Shown here: piece by piece, positions 26,167 to 37,658 of the stretch
Layout of the letters: the number at the start of each line of letters is the position of its first letter
How positions within the stretch are numbered: the stretch's first letter is position 1
NCBI RefSeq assembly: GCF_001580365.1
Contig: NZ_CP014480.1
Coordinates: 1,241,008-1,305,007, forward strand
DNA length: 64,000 nt
DNA from: Kocuria turfanensis
Lineage (GTDB): Bacteria > Actinomycetota > Actinomycetes > Actinomycetales > Micrococcaceae
Direction: 5' to 3'
Notes under the pieces: model-generated
Databases searched by the model: none
What the model was told of the DNA's origin: nothing
What the model saw: only the letters and a program-made list of their open reading frames with translations
Program-made: the position numbers and the translations under genes

Positions 26167-26170
<4 letters not shown>
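25061..26170 (-). CDS. gcvT: Glycine cleavage system T protein (aminomethyltransferase)
   Basis: GcvT transfers the aminomethyl carbon from lipoyl-H protein to tetrahydrofolate, releasing ammonia. It has 369 residues. Signatures are [11 protein letters not shown], the [20 protein letters not shown] block, and [20 protein letters not shown] with the folate-site residues, then [16 protein letters not shown]. Its ATG overlaps the gcvP stop by 4 nt (ATGA), so the two are coupled. No gcvH follows: transcription runs into a hairpin and then the rpoB promoter, so the H protein must be encoded elsewhere. Confidence 0.96.
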
Positions 26171-29019
<2,849 letters not shown>

Positions 29020-29027
29020 GGTCAGCT

Positions 29028-29042
29028 CCTCGTGGTTCGAGG
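29028..29042 (-). promoter_or_regulatory. Small hairpin covering the gcvP ribosome-binding site
   Basis: CCTCG (29028-29032) and CGAGG (29038-29042) form a 5-bp stem with a 5-nt loop that would pair with the GAGGAG before the TTG start. It could be the translational output of the upstream glycine riboswitch; the stem is short, so this is tentative. Confidence 0.4.
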
Positions 29043-29067
29043 CCCGGTGGGGCCCGTCCGGCCCTCC

Positions 29068-29290
29068 CCGCTCTGTTCGCTGACCTGAGAGTTTTCACCG
29101 GCCCCGGGCGGGGGCCGGCTTGCACCGTCGGTGGCCTCCGCCCGGGGCCGGTGGCCGTGGGCGGGTGGGCCTCTTCAGAGTGGCCTGCTCGCAGCGGTAC
29201 GGGTGCCTGAGAGATTCCCGGGGAGGATTTGCTCCTTCGGCGCCGCCGGCCGTCCGGGTGCGGACGGCGGCGGACTCTCCCGCTGCGGGT
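29068..29290 (-). ncRNA. Tandem glycine riboswitch upstream of gcvP
   Basis: Read on the minus strand, aptamer 1 runs from the GCGGGAGAG block (about 29283) through GGCGCCGAAGGAGCAA to GAATCTCTCAGGCACC (about 29205). Aptamer 2 follows from about 29182 (CACTCTGAAGAG), through CACCGACGGTGCAAGCC, to AAACTCTCAGGTCAGCGAAC (about 29075). These are the conserved cores of the two glycine-binding domains, with the CTCTCAGG strand in both. Tandem glycine riboswitches usually turn on glycine cleavage genes when glycine is abundant, which fits gcvPT immediately downstream. I see no strong terminator between aptamer 2 and gcvP, so control may be translational. Confidence 0.92.
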
Positions 29291-29343
29291 GGGCGGCCGA
29301 TGTGGTTGTGCCTCCAGTGTCCCACACCCCGCCGGGCACGGCA

Positions 29344-29376
29344 CGAGGCCCCGGACGCCGTGCGTCCGGGGCCTCG
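29344..29376 (-). terminator. Terminator of the rplJL operon
   Basis: A perfect 14-bp stem (CGAGGCCCCGGACG at 29344-29357 with 29363-29376) and 5-nt loop lie 36 nt past the rplL stop. It separates rplJL from the gcvP riboswitch transcript. Confidence 0.75.
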
Positions 29377-29412
29377 CGGGATCGGGTGCGCCGTGGCGCC
29401 TCCGAGAGGGTC

Positions 29413-29796
29413 CTACTTGAGGGTGACGGTGGCGCCGGCGCCCTCGAGGGCCTCCTTGGCCTTGTCCGCGGCCTCCTTGTTGGCGCCCTCGAGGACGGCC
29501 TTGGGGGCCGAGTCCACGAGGTCCTTGGCCTCCTTGAGGCCGAGGGAGGTCAGCGCGCGGACCTCCTTGATGACCTGGATCTTCTTGTCGCCGGCGGCCT
29601 CGAGCACGACGTCGAACTCGGTCTGCTCCTCGGCCTCCTCGGCGGCGGCGGCCGGAGCGGCGGCACCGGCGACGGCCACGGGGGCGGCGGCGGTGACGTC
29701 GAAGGTCTCCTCGAAGGCCTTGACGAACTCGGAGAGCTCGATGAGGGAGAGCTCCTTGAACGCGTCGATCAGTTCAGCGGTGGTGAGCTTGGCCAT
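29413..29796 (-). CDS. rplL: 50S ribosomal protein L7/L12
   Basis: L7/L12 is the multicopy stalk protein that recruits translational GTPases. It has 127 residues in the standard plan: an N-terminal dimer domain ([20 protein letters not shown]), an Ala/Glu-rich hinge at about 34-56 and a C-terminal factor-binding domain ([37 protein letters not shown]). It is cotranscribed with rplJ, 96 nt upstream, and followed by a strong terminator. Confidence 0.98.
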   Translation of the reverse strand: MAKLTTAELIDAFKELSLIELSEFVKAFEETFDVTAAAPVAVAGAAAPAAAAEEAEEQTEFDVVLEAAGDKKIQVIKEVRALTSLGLKEAKDLVDSAPKAVLEGANKEAADKAKEALEGAGATVTLK

Positions 29797-29892
29797 GGTG
29801 TGGCTCCTTTTCGATGGTGTGCCCCGGCCGGGTTCGTCGGCGCGGGACGGTCTGGTTCCGTGGTGAGAATGTGCCTCGCGGCGGGGTGCTGG

Positions 29893-30417
29893 TCAGGCGC
29901 CCTGCTCCTCGACCTTGGCGCGCAGCGCCTCGGCCGTACGGACGGTCTTGGACAGCGGGGCCTGGAACAGCGCCGCGGCCTGGGACAGGGACGCCTGGGC
30001 GGCACCGGCCACCTTGGCCAGCAGCACCTCGCGGGACTCGAGGTCCGCGAGCTGCTTGATCTCCGCCTCGCTGAGGGCCTTGCCCTCGAGGTAACCGCCC
30101 TTGACGACGAGCTGCGGGTTCGCCTTGGCGAAGTCACGCAGGCTCTTGGCGGCCTCGACGGGGTCCCCCGAGATGAAGGCGATCGCGCTCGGGCCGGCGA
30201 GCTGGCCGTCGAACGCGTCGATGCCCATCTCCTTGGCCGCGATCGCGGTCAGCGTGTTCTTCACCACGGCGTATTCGGCGTTCTCACCGAGCGAGCGGCG
30301 CAGCTCCTTGAGCTGGGCCACGGTGAGGCCGCGGTACTCAGTCAGGACAGCGGCGTCCGAGTTGGAGAACAGTTCCTTCAACTCGGCGACCGCGGCTGCC
30401 TTTTCCGGGTTCGCCAT
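29893..30417 (-). CDS. rplJ: 50S ribosomal protein L10
   Basis: L10 anchors L7/L12 dimers to the ribosome, and the L10(L12)4 complex binds its own mRNA leader in several bacteria. The product has 174 residues and starts [17 protein letters not shown], with the conserved [20 protein letters not shown] and [15 protein letters not shown], and a C-terminal helix that would carry the L12 dimers. GGAAGGAG lies 5 nt before the ATG and can pair with an upstream CCTTCCGG in the leader. rplL follows. Confidence 0.98.
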   Translation of the reverse strand: MANPEKAAAVAELKELFSNSDAAVLTEYRGLTVAQLKELRRSLGENAEYAVVKNTLTAIAAKEMGIDAFDGQLAGPSAIAFISGDPVEAAKSLRDFAKANPQLVVKGGYLEGKALSEAEIKQLADLESREVLLAKVAGAAQASLSQAAALFQAPLSKTVRTAEALRAKVEEQGA

Positions 30418-30649
30418 GGTACTCCTTCCGGTCTTCGATGCCGGCCGCTGCCGGAAGGGCCCGGGCACAGAAAAAGCCCCGCGCAGATGCCCGGGGCTCG
30501 GCGGCCCATCCCTGGTCGGGGACGTGCTCGCTGTGCTGGTTCACCTGCGCTGGCCGTTCCTGGCGGAACTCTTACGGCTGCTCCCCGTTCCGCGCGCTCC
30601 TGAACGGGGCGCACGAGGCAGGGGAGAACACGACCGGCGGTCTTTGGTA
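30418..30649 (-). ncRNA. L10 leader of rplJL
   Basis: The roughly 230-nt leader starts, on the minus strand, with CCAAAGACCGCCGGTC and includes GCGCAGGTGAACCAGC, sequences typical of the actinobacterial L10-binding leader. Further down lie an intrinsic terminator (30471-30498) and a helix of CCTTCCGG and CCGGAAGG (30451-30458 with 30424-30431) that would hide the rplJ ribosome-binding site. L10(L12)4 autoregulation is established in E. coli (translation) and B. subtilis (attenuation); both possibilities are visible here. Confidence 0.75.
30471..30498 (-). terminator. Intrinsic terminator inside the L10 leader (attenuator)
   Basis: On the minus strand AGCCCCG and CGGGGCT form a 7-bp stem with a 10-nt loop, followed by TTTTT (30471-30475). 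It lies 55 nt before the rplJ start and downstream of the promoter, so it is placed to act as an attenuator rather than to end the upstream gene. Confidence 0.65.
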
Positions 30650-30655
30650 CGTCCC

Positions 30656-30684
30656 ACCCTACCCGAGGGTCCCGCACCCGCCAA
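30656..30684 (-). promoter_or_regulatory. rplJL promoter
   Basis: Minus strand: -35 TTGGCG (30679-30684), 17-nt spacer, -10 TAGGGT (30656-30661). Predicted transcription starts a few bases before the conserved CCAAAGACCGCC of the L10 leader, which supports both calls. Confidence 0.65.
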
Positions 30685-30708
30685 ATCGGCGCCTCCCCCG
30701 CGGCCCGC

Positions 30709-31857
30709 TCACGCCGCCGGGAACTCGCGGGACCACACCCCGCTGCGCCCGGCGACCCGGAAGCCGAGGCGGCTGTTGACCCGGCTCATCCGGTCGTCGC
30801 CGCTGTGGGACCACGAGTACACGGTGCGCACGGTCGGGGCCAGCCGTTCGAGCTGCTGCAGGTTCGCCAGCTTGAGGCGGGTGGCGAGCCAGCGGCGCCG
30901 GTGCTCGCGCAGCACCACGGTCTCGTCCTGCATCCCGATCACCGGGTCCTCCCCCGCCAGGACGATCTCGGTCATCCCGACCAGGTGGCCGGTGGTCCCG
31001 TGCTCGGCGACGGCGACCAGCGACACGTTGCCGGCCTCGGCGCGCAGCTGCTCGGTGCGGCGCACCCGCTCGGCGTCCCAGGGCTCGGGGTCGGCCGCCA
31101 CCGGCGCCAGGAAGGAGTCGGCGGCCATGCGCGAGTGCAGGGCGGCGAGCTCGTCGAGCCGCTCCTCGGGGGCGGGCCCGGCCCACACGTGGATGCGGTA
31201 CGCCTCCGGCGCCGGCGAGGCGGCGACCTCGCGCAGCAGGGCCTGCACCCGGGCCGGCGGCAGGGGGACCTCCAGGACGCCGAAGTCGCTGACGGACTCC
31301 AGCCGGTACCCGGCGTGGAGGGCGAAGCGGGTCTGCCGGTTGGAGACGGGCAGGCGGCCGGAGCCGTCGGCGGCGTCGACCCATTCGACCATGCCCGGGG
31401 TGATCACCGGGAAGACCCCGGTCACGCTGCCGTCGCCCTGGATCTCCTCCGGGCCGGGGTGCTCGGTCTGGATCCGCAGGTGCCGGCGGGACTCGCCCAC
31501 CGCGAGCTGCTCGGCGGCGCTGAGCAGCTCGCTGCCCGTGCCCTGCGAGGTGACCTCGGGGTCCACGTCGACGGTGATGTGCGCGGTGCCGGTGGAGGCC
31601 ACCAGCGGCATGCGCACCTCGGCCCGGCCCGCGAGCCGGTCCCCGGTCCAGGCCAGCAGCACCACGACCCGCTCGAAGGGGTCCAGCAGGTCCCGGTAGA
31701 GCTCCTGCGCGTCGCCGGTGAGGTCCGAGATGCCCCAGACGTGCTGGCGGGACCGGCGCACGAGACCGGCGACCCGGCCCAGCAGCTCCTGGGCGGCGTC
31801 GTCGAAGTCGTCGGGGATGCGCATCTGCTCGATCCGCACTGGGGGGTGCTCGATCAC
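30709..31857 (-). CDS. Tandem GNAT-fold N-acetyltransferase-like protein
   Basis: The 382-residue protein appears to hold two GNAT halves, near residues 50-140 (VDVDPEVTSQGTGSELLSAAEQLA resembles an acetyl-CoA loop) and 255-375 (VVLREHRRRWLATRLKLANLQQL, then NSRLGFRVAGRSGVW). The second half has the R-R-R-W-L-A phosphate-binding turn and the NxxxGF ending of real GNATs; the first is less conserved. The substrate is unknown. The GTG start has GGAAGGGAG 5 nt upstream. It lies between the rplKA terminator and the rplJL promoter, so it is probably transcribed separately. Eis-like or mycothiol-synthase-like folds are alternatives. Confidence 0.75.
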   Translation of the reverse strand: MIEHPPVRIEQMRIPDDFDDAAQELLGRVAGLVRRSRQHVWGISDLTGDAQELYRDLLDPFERVVVLLAWTGDRLAGRAEVRMPLVASTGTAHITVDVDPEVTSQGTGSELLSAAEQLAVGESRRHLRIQTEHPGPEEIQGDGSVTGVFPVITPGMVEWVDAADGSGRLPVSNRQTRFALHAGYRLESVSDFGVLEVPLPPARVQALLREVAASPAPEAYRIHVWAGPAPEERLDELAALHSRMAADSFLAPVAADPEPWDAERVRRTEQLRAEAGNVSLVAVAEHGTTGHLVGMTEIVLAGEDPVIGMQDETVVLREHRRRWLATRLKLANLQQLERLAPTVRTVYSWSHSGDDRMSRVNSRLGFRVAGRSGVWSREFPAA

Positions 31858-31910
31858 GGGGACTCCCTTCCGGAGGGCGGCGGTGCCCCCGGGTTCGCGT
31901 GGGTGGAACG

Positions 31911-31945
31911 ACGGGGGGCCCGGCCGCAGCGGCCGGGCCCCCCGT
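31911..31945 (-). terminator. Terminator of rplKA
   Basis: A perfect 16-bp stem (ACGGGGGGCCCGGCCG at 31911-31926 with 31930-31945) and 3-nt loop lie about 30 nt past the rplA stop, before the GNAT gene. There is no T-tract. Confidence 0.75.
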
Positions 31946-31974
31946 GCGGGCCCGTCGGGGCCCGGTGTCCGGCG

Positions 31975-32679
31975 TCAGGCGCCGACGACGACCTCGGTGG
32001 CGTTCGGGTCGACCGGGATGCCCGGGCCGAACGTGGTCGAGACGGTCGCCTTGGTGATGTAGCGGCCCTTCGAGGCGGAGGGCTTCAGGCGCAGGATCTC
32101 CTCGAGCGCGGCGCCGTAGTTCTCGGCCAGCTTCTCGACCTCGAAGGAGGTCTTGCCCACGATGAAGTGCAGGTTCGAGTGCTTGTCGACGCGGAAGTCG
32201 ATCTTGCCGCCCTTGATGTCGTTGACGGCCTTGGCCACGTCCATGGTGACGGTGCCCGTCTTCGGGTTCGGCATGAGGTTGCGCGGACCCAGCACCTTGC
32301 CCAGGCGCCCCACCTTGCCCATCATGTCCGGGGTCGCCACGGCGGCGTCGAAGTCGGTCCAGCCGCCCTGGATGCGGGCGATCAGGTCGTCGGAGCCCAC
32401 GTGGTCGGCGCCGGCCTCCTCCGCGGCGGCGGCCTTGTCGCCGGTCGCGAAGACGACGACGCGGGCGGTCTTGCCGGTGCCGTTGGGCAGGTTGACCGTG
32501 CCGCGGACCATCTGGTCGGCCTTGCGGGGATCCACGCCGAGACGGAGGACGACCTCCACGGTGGAGTCGGTCTTGGCGGTGTCGATCTCCTTGGCCAGGG
32601 CCACGGCCTCGGCCGGGCTGTAGAGCCCCTCGCCGATCCGGGCCGCTGCCGCCTGGTATGCCTTGCTGCGCTTTGCCAT
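31975..32679 (-). CDS. rplA: 50S ribosomal protein L1
   Basis: L1 forms the mobile stalk at the E site and represses its own operon in E. coli. The product has 234 residues, starting [18 protein letters not shown]. The family signature region is [20 protein letters not shown], followed by [20 protein letters not shown]. It lies 88 nt after rplK, and a strong hairpin follows. The ATG at 32679 was chosen because in-frame sequence upstream is unrelated. Confidence 0.98.
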   Translation of the reverse strand: MAKRSKAYQAAAARIGEGLYSPAEAVALAKEIDTAKTDSTVEVVLRLGVDPRKADQMVRGTVNLPNGTGKTARVVVFATGDKAAAAEEAGADHVGSDDLIARIQGGWTDFDAAVATPDMMGKVGRLGKVLGPRNLMPNPKTGTVTMDVAKAVNDIKGGKIDFRVDKHSNLHFIVGKTSFEVEKLAENYGAALEEILRLKPSASKGRYITKATVSTTFGPGIPVDPNATEVVVGA

Positions 32680-32767
32680 CTGCTTCTTCTCCTTGTGCAG
32701 TTGTGGTCTGCGGACCGCGCTCGGCCCTGCCACGTCAATAACGGTGGGTGGTGTCAGCCGAGGCTGA

Positions 32768-33199
32768 TCACTCGACCTCGATGCCCATCGAGCGGGCGGT
32801 GCCGGCGATGATCTTCGCCGCGGCGTCGATGTCGTTGGCGTTGAGGTCTTCCTTCTTGGTCTCGGCGATCTCCCGGACCTGGTCCATGGTGAGCTTGCCG
32901 ACCTTCTGGGTGTGCGGGACACCGGAGCCCTTGGCGACGCCGGCGGCCTTCTTGATCAGCTGCGCGGCGGGCGGGGTCTTCGTGACGAAGGTGAACGAGC
33001 GGTCCTCGTACACCGTGATCTCCACGGGGACGATGTTGCCGCGCTGGGACTCCGTGGCCGCGTTGTAGGCCTTGCAGAATTCCATGATGTTCACGCCGTG
33101 CTGACCGAGGGCCGGGCCCACGGGGGGCGCCGGGTTGGCGGCGCCTGCCTGGATCTGCAGCTTGATGAGGCCGGAGACCTTCTTCTTCTTGGGAGCCAT
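32768..33199 (-). CDS. rplK: 50S ribosomal protein L11
   Basis: L11 forms the base of the GTPase-associated stalk and is needed for RelA activation. It is also the thiostrepton-binding protein. The product has 143 residues with [20 protein letters not shown] and the [20 protein letters not shown] segment, both diagnostic. The ATG at 33199 fits the family start [15 protein letters not shown]. It lies 146 nt after nusG and precedes rplA in the classic secE-nusG-rplK-rplA order. Confidence 0.98.
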   Translation of the reverse strand: MAPKKKKVSGLIKLQIQAGAANPAPPVGPALGQHGVNIMEFCKAYNAATESQRGNIVPVEITVYEDRSFTFVTKTPPAAQLIKKAAGVAKGSGVPHTQKVGKLTMDQVREIAETKKEDLNANDIDAAAKIIAGTARSMGIEVE

Positions 33200-33345
33200 G
33201 TGCTGGTCCTTCTTCTGCTGGACGTACCGGCGCACAGGAGCGTACGACGGCGGGTGGCCGCCGTGGCGCGGCGGCCGGTCGGCCCCGGCGGCGAAGCATG
33301 CGCCGCGGGGACGGGAACGGTGGGCGGGCGGTCGCGCCCGCCGGG

Positions 33346-34137
33346 TCAGATCTTGGAGACCTGGTTGAAGCCGAGGGTGACGGGGGTCTCGCGCTCGAAG
33401 ATCGACACGAGGACGACGAGCTGCTGGGACTCCACCTTGATCTCGGAGATGGTGGCGGGGAGGGTCTCGAAGGGGCCCTCCTTGACGATCACGGACTCCC
33501 CGACCTCGAAGTCGATGTCGATCTGCGGCTGCGCGCTCGGCTGGGCGGCGGCCTCGCCGCCGGCGCCCTGCGGGGCCTCGAACACCGGGTTGAGCATCTC
33601 GAAGACCTCGTCCAGGCGCAGGGGGACGGGGTTGTACGCGTCCTGGCCCACGAAGCCCGTCACGCCCGGGGTGTGGCGCACCGCGCCCCAGGAGGCGTCG
33701 GTGAGGTTCATGCGCACCAGCACGTAGCCGGGGATCCGCACGCGGCGGACCACCTTGCGCTGGGCGTTCTTGATCTCGACGACCTCCTCCATGGGGACCT
33801 CGATCTGGAAGATGTCCTCCTCCATGTTGAGGGACTGGATGCGGGTCTCCAGGTTCGTCTTCACGCGGTTCTCGTAGCCGGCGTAGGTGTGGATGACGTA
33901 CCAGTCACCCTCCTGGCGGCGCAGCTTCGACTTGAACTCCTCGACAGGGTCCACCGCGGGGGCCTCGTCCGCAGCGGGCGCCTCCTCGGCGACGGGTGCG
34001 GCCGCGGACTCCTCCGGCGCGTGGGCGGCGGCGAAGTCCTCCTCCTGCACGGAGGCCTCGGACTCCGGCAGCGCCGGGGCCTGCTGGTCGACCTCGGCCG
34101 GTGCCTCGGTGCCGTTTTCGAGCTCGTGCTCGGTCAC
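33346..34137 (-). CDS. nusG: Transcription termination/antitermination protein NusG
   Basis: NusG binds RNA polymerase and links it to Rho or to ribosomal S10. The product has 263 residues. It includes a long acidic N-terminal extension of about 95 residues typical of actinobacteria, the NGN domain ([20 protein letters not shown], then [20 protein letters not shown]) and a C-terminal KOW-like domain ([20 protein letters not shown]). The GTG at 34137 (TEHELENG) has GGGAG 5-6 nt upstream and is preferred to in-frame candidates further up. It lies 77 nt after secE. Confidence 0.96.
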   Translation of the reverse strand: MTEHELENGTEAPAEVDQQAPALPESEASVQEEDFAAAHAPEESAAAPVAEEAPAADEAPAVDPVEEFKSKLRRQEGDWYVIHTYAGYENRVKTNLETRIQSLNMEEDIFQIEVPMEEVVEIKNAQRKVVRRVRIPGYVLVRMNLTDASWGAVRHTPGVTGFVGQDAYNPVPLRLDEVFEMLNPVFEAPQGAGGEAAAQPSAQPQIDIDFEVGESVIVKEGPFETLPATISEIKVESQQLVVLVSIFERETPVTLGFNQVSKI

Positions 34138-34214
34138 TGGATCTCCCTGTTCTGTCGTGGATGTCGTGCGCTGCTGGGCCACGGTCGCCGTTGCCGGTCC
34201 GTGCGCCGCCCGGG

Positions 34215-34487
34215 TCATCCGGCGGCGTCGCCCTGCCCGAAGATCCACAGGGCGGCCTGCCCGAACGCGAGGTCCAGGACGGAGATGAGCACCATCATGA
34301 ACGCGACGAACACGAGGACGACCAGCACGTAGTTCACCAGTTCGCGCCGCGTGGGGGTGACGACCTTCCGGAGCTCCCCGACGACCTGGCGCAGGAAGAG
34401 GAACAGGCGCCCGAAGATGCCGCGAGGACTCTCGGCGCCCTGCTCCGGGGGCTGGCCCGACGCCCTGCCGGCGGTGGTCTGCGACAT
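34215..34487 (-). CDS. secE: Preprotein translocase subunit SecE
   Basis: SecE clamps the SecY channel. The 90-residue product has the single-membrane-segment form usual in actinobacteria: a Ser/Pro/Gly-rich cytoplasmic start, the conserved amphipathic helix [20 protein letters not shown], and one transmembrane segment ([20 protein letters not shown]). It lies between tRNA-Trp and nusG, the conserved order in these genomes. Confidence 0.95.
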   Translation of the reverse strand: MSQTTAGRASGQPPEQGAESPRGIFGRLFLFLRQVVGELRKVVTPTRRELVNYVLVVLVFVAFMMVLISVLDLAFGQAALWIFGQGDAAG

Positions 34488-34597
34488 CGGCTCTCCCTGT
34501 GTGGACTCGTGCGGGCCGTGCGGTGCTGCCGGCCCGCCGTCGCCGTGACGGGCCCGGCACCCCCGTAAGGGGGCGCCGGATCCGCTCCGGACTGGAG

Positions 34598-34670
34598 CAG
34601 GGCAGACAGGACTCGAACCTGCAACCTGCGGTTTTGGAGACCGCTGCGCTACCAATTGCGCCACTGCCCT
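34598..34670 (-). tRNA. tRNA-Trp (anticodon CCA)
   Basis: The 73-nt gene has a perfect acceptor stem (AGGGCAG with CTGCCCT), the D-arm GGCGCAATTGGTAGCGC, anticodon loop CTCCAAA and T-arm GGTTCGAGTCC. No CCA tail is encoded. It lies directly upstream of secE, as in many actinobacteria. Confidence 0.97.
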
Positions 34671-34796
34671 TCGCGCCTCACGGCCTCGGCCGGCGTGCGC
34701 ACGCCGACCTCGATCGCTCGGACCCGGTGACCGACTCTACCACCCGGCACCGCCGCGACGGCGCGCCCGGGCAGGCGTCGATGACACCAGTCGTCC

Positions 34797-34826
34797 ATCC
34801 TAGGCGACCGGGGCGCGCCGGTGCAA
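34797..34826 (-). promoter_or_regulatory. tRNA-Trp/secE/nusG promoter
   Basis: Minus strand: -35 TTGCAC (34821-34826), 18-nt spacer, -10 TAGGAT (34797-34802), continuing GGACGAC. It shares TTGCACCGG and AGGATGGACGAC with the S10 operon promoter. About 125 nt separate it from the tRNA. A second -10-like TAGAGT lies nearer the tRNA (near 34738) but has no -35. Confidence 0.6.
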
Positions 34827-34956
34827 TCCGCCCGGGGGCGGCGGCGCGCCCCGCCCCCGGGCCACCGGGCGGCCCCGAGTAGCATGGGGCAGGTCCGCAC
34901 CGCCGTCGCCGCGCACGGCGGCGCCCGTCCGTCCCCCTTCCAGGAGGCCCCCGGTC

Positions 34957-36162
34957 ATGACCGCATCCCGCATCTCCCGGCGCGTCGGCGCCATCGCAGA
35001 GTCCGCGACGCTCGCGGTGGACGCCAAGGCGAAGGCCCTCAAGGCCGCCGGCCGCCCCGTGATCGGCTTCGGGGCCGGGGAGCCGGACTTCCCCACCCCG
35101 CAGTACATCGTGGACGCCGCCGCGGCGGCCCTGCAGGACCCGGCCAACTTCCGGTACACGCCGGCCGCGGGCCTGCCCGAGCTGCGGAGGGCGGTCGCCG
35201 AGCAGACCGCGCGGGACGACGGGTACGCGGTGGAGCCCTCGCAGGTGCTCGTCACCAACGGCGGCAAGCAGGCCGTGTTCCAGGCCTTCGCCACGGTCGT
35301 GGACGAGGGCGACGACGTCCTGCTCCCCGCCCCGTACTGGACCACCTACCCGGAGGCGATCAAGCTCGCCGGCGGCAACCCGGTGGAGGTCTTCGCCGGC
35401 CCGGAGCTCGGTTACAAGGTGACCCCGGAGCTGCTCGAGGAGGCGTGCACGGAGCGCACCAAGGCGCTGCTGTTCTGCTCCCCGTCCAACCCCACCGGCG
35501 CGGTGTACTCCCCCGAGGAGACCGCGGCCGTGGGCCGCTGGGCGGCCGAGAAGGGGATCTTCGTGCTCACCGACGAGATCTACCAGCACCTCACCTACGA
35601 CGGCGTCCCGTTCACCTCGATCGCCGCCGCCGTGCCCGAGCTCGGCGACCGGGTGGTGATCCTCAACGGCGTGGCCAAGACCTACGCGATGACCGGCTGG
35701 CGCGTGGGCTGGATGATCGCGGCCCCGGACGTCGTCAAGGCCGCCACCAACCTGCAGTCCCACCTGACCTCCAACGTCAACAACGTCGCCCAGCGCGCGG
35801 CGCTGGCCGCGGTGTCCGGGCCCCTCGACGAGGCCCACCGGATGCGGGAGGCGTTCGACCGCCGGCGCAGGACCATGGTGGAGGCGCTCAACGCCGTCGA
35901 GGGGGTGGAGTGCCCCGTGCCCACCGGGGCCTTCTACGCCTACGCCGACGTGCGCGGGCTGCTCGGCCGGCGCTTCGGCGACGCCGTGCCGCAGACCTCG
36001 GCCGAGCTGGCCGAGCTGATCCTCGAGCGGGCCGAGGTCGCCGTGGTGCCCGGCGAGGCGTTCGGCCCCTCCGGCTTCCTGCGGCTGTCCTACGCCCTGG
36101 GCGACGACGACCTCGCCGAGGGCCTGCGCCGGCTCCAGGAGTTCCTGGGGAGCGCCGCGTGA
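34957..36162 (+). CDS. Class I/II PLP-dependent aminotransferase (aspartate aminotransferase type)
   Basis: This is a fold-type I aminotransferase of subgroup I-gamma, most likely aspartate/prephenate or aspartate transamination. It has 401 residues. It shows [38 protein letters not shown], the [15 protein letters not shown] motif, [12 protein letters not shown] and the PLP-lysine block [17 protein letters not shown], ending with the conserved [18 protein letters not shown] -10 TAGCAT (34880-34885) precedes it. It is divergent from the tRNA-Trp/secE operon, a common arrangement in these bacteria. A small membrane-protein gene overlaps its stop. Confidence 0.92.
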   Translation: MTASRISRRVGAIAESATLAVDAKAKALKAAGRPVIGFGAGEPDFPTPQYIVDAAAAALQDPANFRYTPAAGLPELRRAVAEQTARDDGYAVEPSQVLVTNGGKQAVFQAFATVVDEGDDVLLPAPYWTTYPEAIKLAGGNPVEVFAGPELGYKVTPELLEEACTERTKALLFCSPSNPTGAVYSPEETAAVGRWAAEKGIFVLTDEIYQHLTYDGVPFTSIAAAVPELGDRVVILNGVAKTYAMTGWRVGWMIAAPDVVKAATNLQSHLTSNVNNVAQRAALAAVSGPLDEAHRMREAFDRRRRTMVEALNAVEGVECPVPTGAFYAYADVRGLLGRRFGDAVPQTSAELAELILERAEVAVVPGEAFGPSGFLRLSYALGDDDLAEGLRRLQEFLGSAA

Positions 36163-36494
36163 GCGCCCTCGACGGCGCCGTGGCCGCGGCGGAGTCGGTC
36201 CCCGCCGCCGTGCTCGTGACCGGCGGGCTGATCGGCGGCTACGCCACCGCCCGGGCGACCGGCGTCCGCCCCCTGGGCGGGGCGGTGCTGGCCGCCGCGG
36301 GTGCGGCGGCCGCCCACTCGTGGTGGCACCGCGGCGGACCGGCGACCACGGCGGCGCTCGGCGGGCTCTACGTCCTGGGCTTCGGGCTCTCCCACCCGCT
36401 GGCCAAGCGGATCGGCGCCTGGCCCTCGGTGCTGGCCGTCACCGCCGTCAACGCCGCCGCCAACGCCGTGCTGGTGGACCGTCCCGGCCGCTGA
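36159..36494 (+). CDS. Small membrane protein of unknown function
   Basis: A 111-residue protein starts at a GTG that overlaps the aminotransferase stop (GTGA). It is mostly hydrophobic Ala/Gly/Val with three to four probable membrane segments ([70 protein letters not shown]). I do not recognise a family. Coupling to the aminotransferase suggests co-expression but not a function. Confidence 0.7.
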   Translation: MSALDGAVAAAESVPAAVLVTGGLIGGYATARATGVRPLGGAVLAAAGAAAAHSWWHRGGPATTAALGGLYVLGFGLSHPLAKRIGAWPSVLAVTAVNAAANAVLVDRPGR

Positions 36495-36508
36495 GCCGCC
36501 CCGTCCCG

Positions 36509-36552
36509 CGACGACGCCGCCCGCCCCCTCCCGGGGACGGGCGGTGTCGTCG
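36509..36552. terminator. Bidirectional terminator between the aminotransferase unit and ppk2
   Basis: A 15-bp stem (36509-36523 with 36538-36552) contains one G-U pair and a 14-nt loop. It lies between converging genes. Confidence 0.65.
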
Positions 36553-36565
36553 GTCGTGCCGCGGC

Positions 36566-37477
36566 TCAGTCGCCCACGGCGTCGCGGCCGCGCCGGACGA
36601 TCAGCGGGTCGGGCGGGTAGACCACCGCCGGGTCCTTGTCCTCGTAGTCGAACTGGTCCAGGAAGAAACGCATGGCGTTGAGCCGGGCCCGCTTCTTGTC
36701 GTTGGACTTCACCGTGATCCACGGGGCGTGGTCGGTGTCGGTGCGCAGGAACATCTCCTCCTTGGCCTCGGTGTAGTCCTCCCACCGGTCCAGGGAGGCC
36801 AGGTCCATCGGGGAGAGCTTCCAGCGGCGCACCGGGTCGATCTGGCGGATCGCGAAGCGGGTGCGCTGCTCGTGCTGGGTGACGGAGAACCAGAACTTGG
36901 TCAGGTGGATGCCCGACTCCACCAGCATCTTCTCGAACACCGGGGCCTGGACCATGAAGTCCTCGTACTCCGTGTCCGAGCAGAAGCCCATCACCCGCTC
37001 CACGTTGGCCCGGTTGTACCAGGAGCGGTCGAACATCACGATCTCCCCGGCGGTGGGCAGGTGGCCGATGTAGCGCTGGAAGTACCACTGCCCCCGCTCC
37101 CGGTCGGAGGGCTTGGTCAGTGCCACCACCCGGGCGGCGCGCGGGTTCAGGTGCTCGGTGAAGCGCTTGATCGTCCCGCCCTTGCCGGCCGCGTCGCGGC
37201 CCTCGAACACGATGACGTGCTTGAGGTCGTGGTCCTGGCCCCAGTACTGGAACTTCAGCAGCTCGATCTGCAACTGGTACTTCTCCAGCTCGTAGTCCTC
37301 CCGCTCCAGCCGCTCCTCGTAGGGGTAGTCCTCCCGCCAGGTCTGCACCGCCGAGCCCCCCGGGTCGATCAGGTCCGGGTCCGGCGACTGCCCGTCCCGC
37401 ACCGTGTAGCCCTGATCGACCAGCTTGTCGATGAACTCCCGCAGGTTCTCCCGGACCGGTTCCATGTCCTCGTTCAC
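36566..37477 (-). CDS. ppk2: Polyphosphate kinase 2
   Basis: PPK2 enzymes use polyphosphate to phosphorylate nucleotides (usually GDP or ADP). The product has 303 residues, the single-domain class I length. Walker A is VIVFEGRDAAGKGGTIKRF, the lid is LTKPSDRERGQWYFQRYIGH and Walker B is EIVMFDRSWYNRANVERVMG, followed by KFWFSVTQHEQRTRF. The GTG start has GGAAGGAGG 6 nt upstream. A second polyphosphate kinase (ppk1) lies in the same window, so the cell can both make polyphosphate and draw on it. Confidence 0.95.
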   Translation of the reverse strand: MNEDMEPVRENLREFIDKLVDQGYTVRDGQSPDPDLIDPGGSAVQTWREDYPYEERLEREDYELEKYQLQIELLKFQYWGQDHDLKHVIVFEGRDAAGKGGTIKRFTEHLNPRAARVVALTKPSDRERGQWYFQRYIGHLPTAGEIVMFDRSWYNRANVERVMGFCSDTEYEDFMVQAPVFEKMLVESGIHLTKFWFSVTQHEQRTRFAIRQIDPVRRWKLSPMDLASLDRWEDYTEAKEEMFLRTDTDHAPWITVKSNDKKRARLNAMRFFLDQFDYEDKDPAVVYPPDPLIVRRGRDAVGD

Positions 37478-37658
37478 CGCCGACCTCCTTCCGGGCCCGT
37501 CAGGCCCCTTTCCCGCAGTCTAGGCCCGGCCCCGCAGCACGGGGACCCGGCCCGCCCGGCCGTCCGCGGTCCCCGCCCCGGGGCCCGTTCACTAGACTGG
37601 TCGAGCCGGTGCACGTCCGGCCGACTCGCACCCCGCCGACCCGGAGGAGACTGTACGG

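Noticed and set aside
34731..34745. TAGAGT-like -10 just upstream of tRNA-Trp
   Set aside because: No acceptable -35 at 16-19 nt; the upstream TTGCAC-N18-TAGGAT is far better supported.
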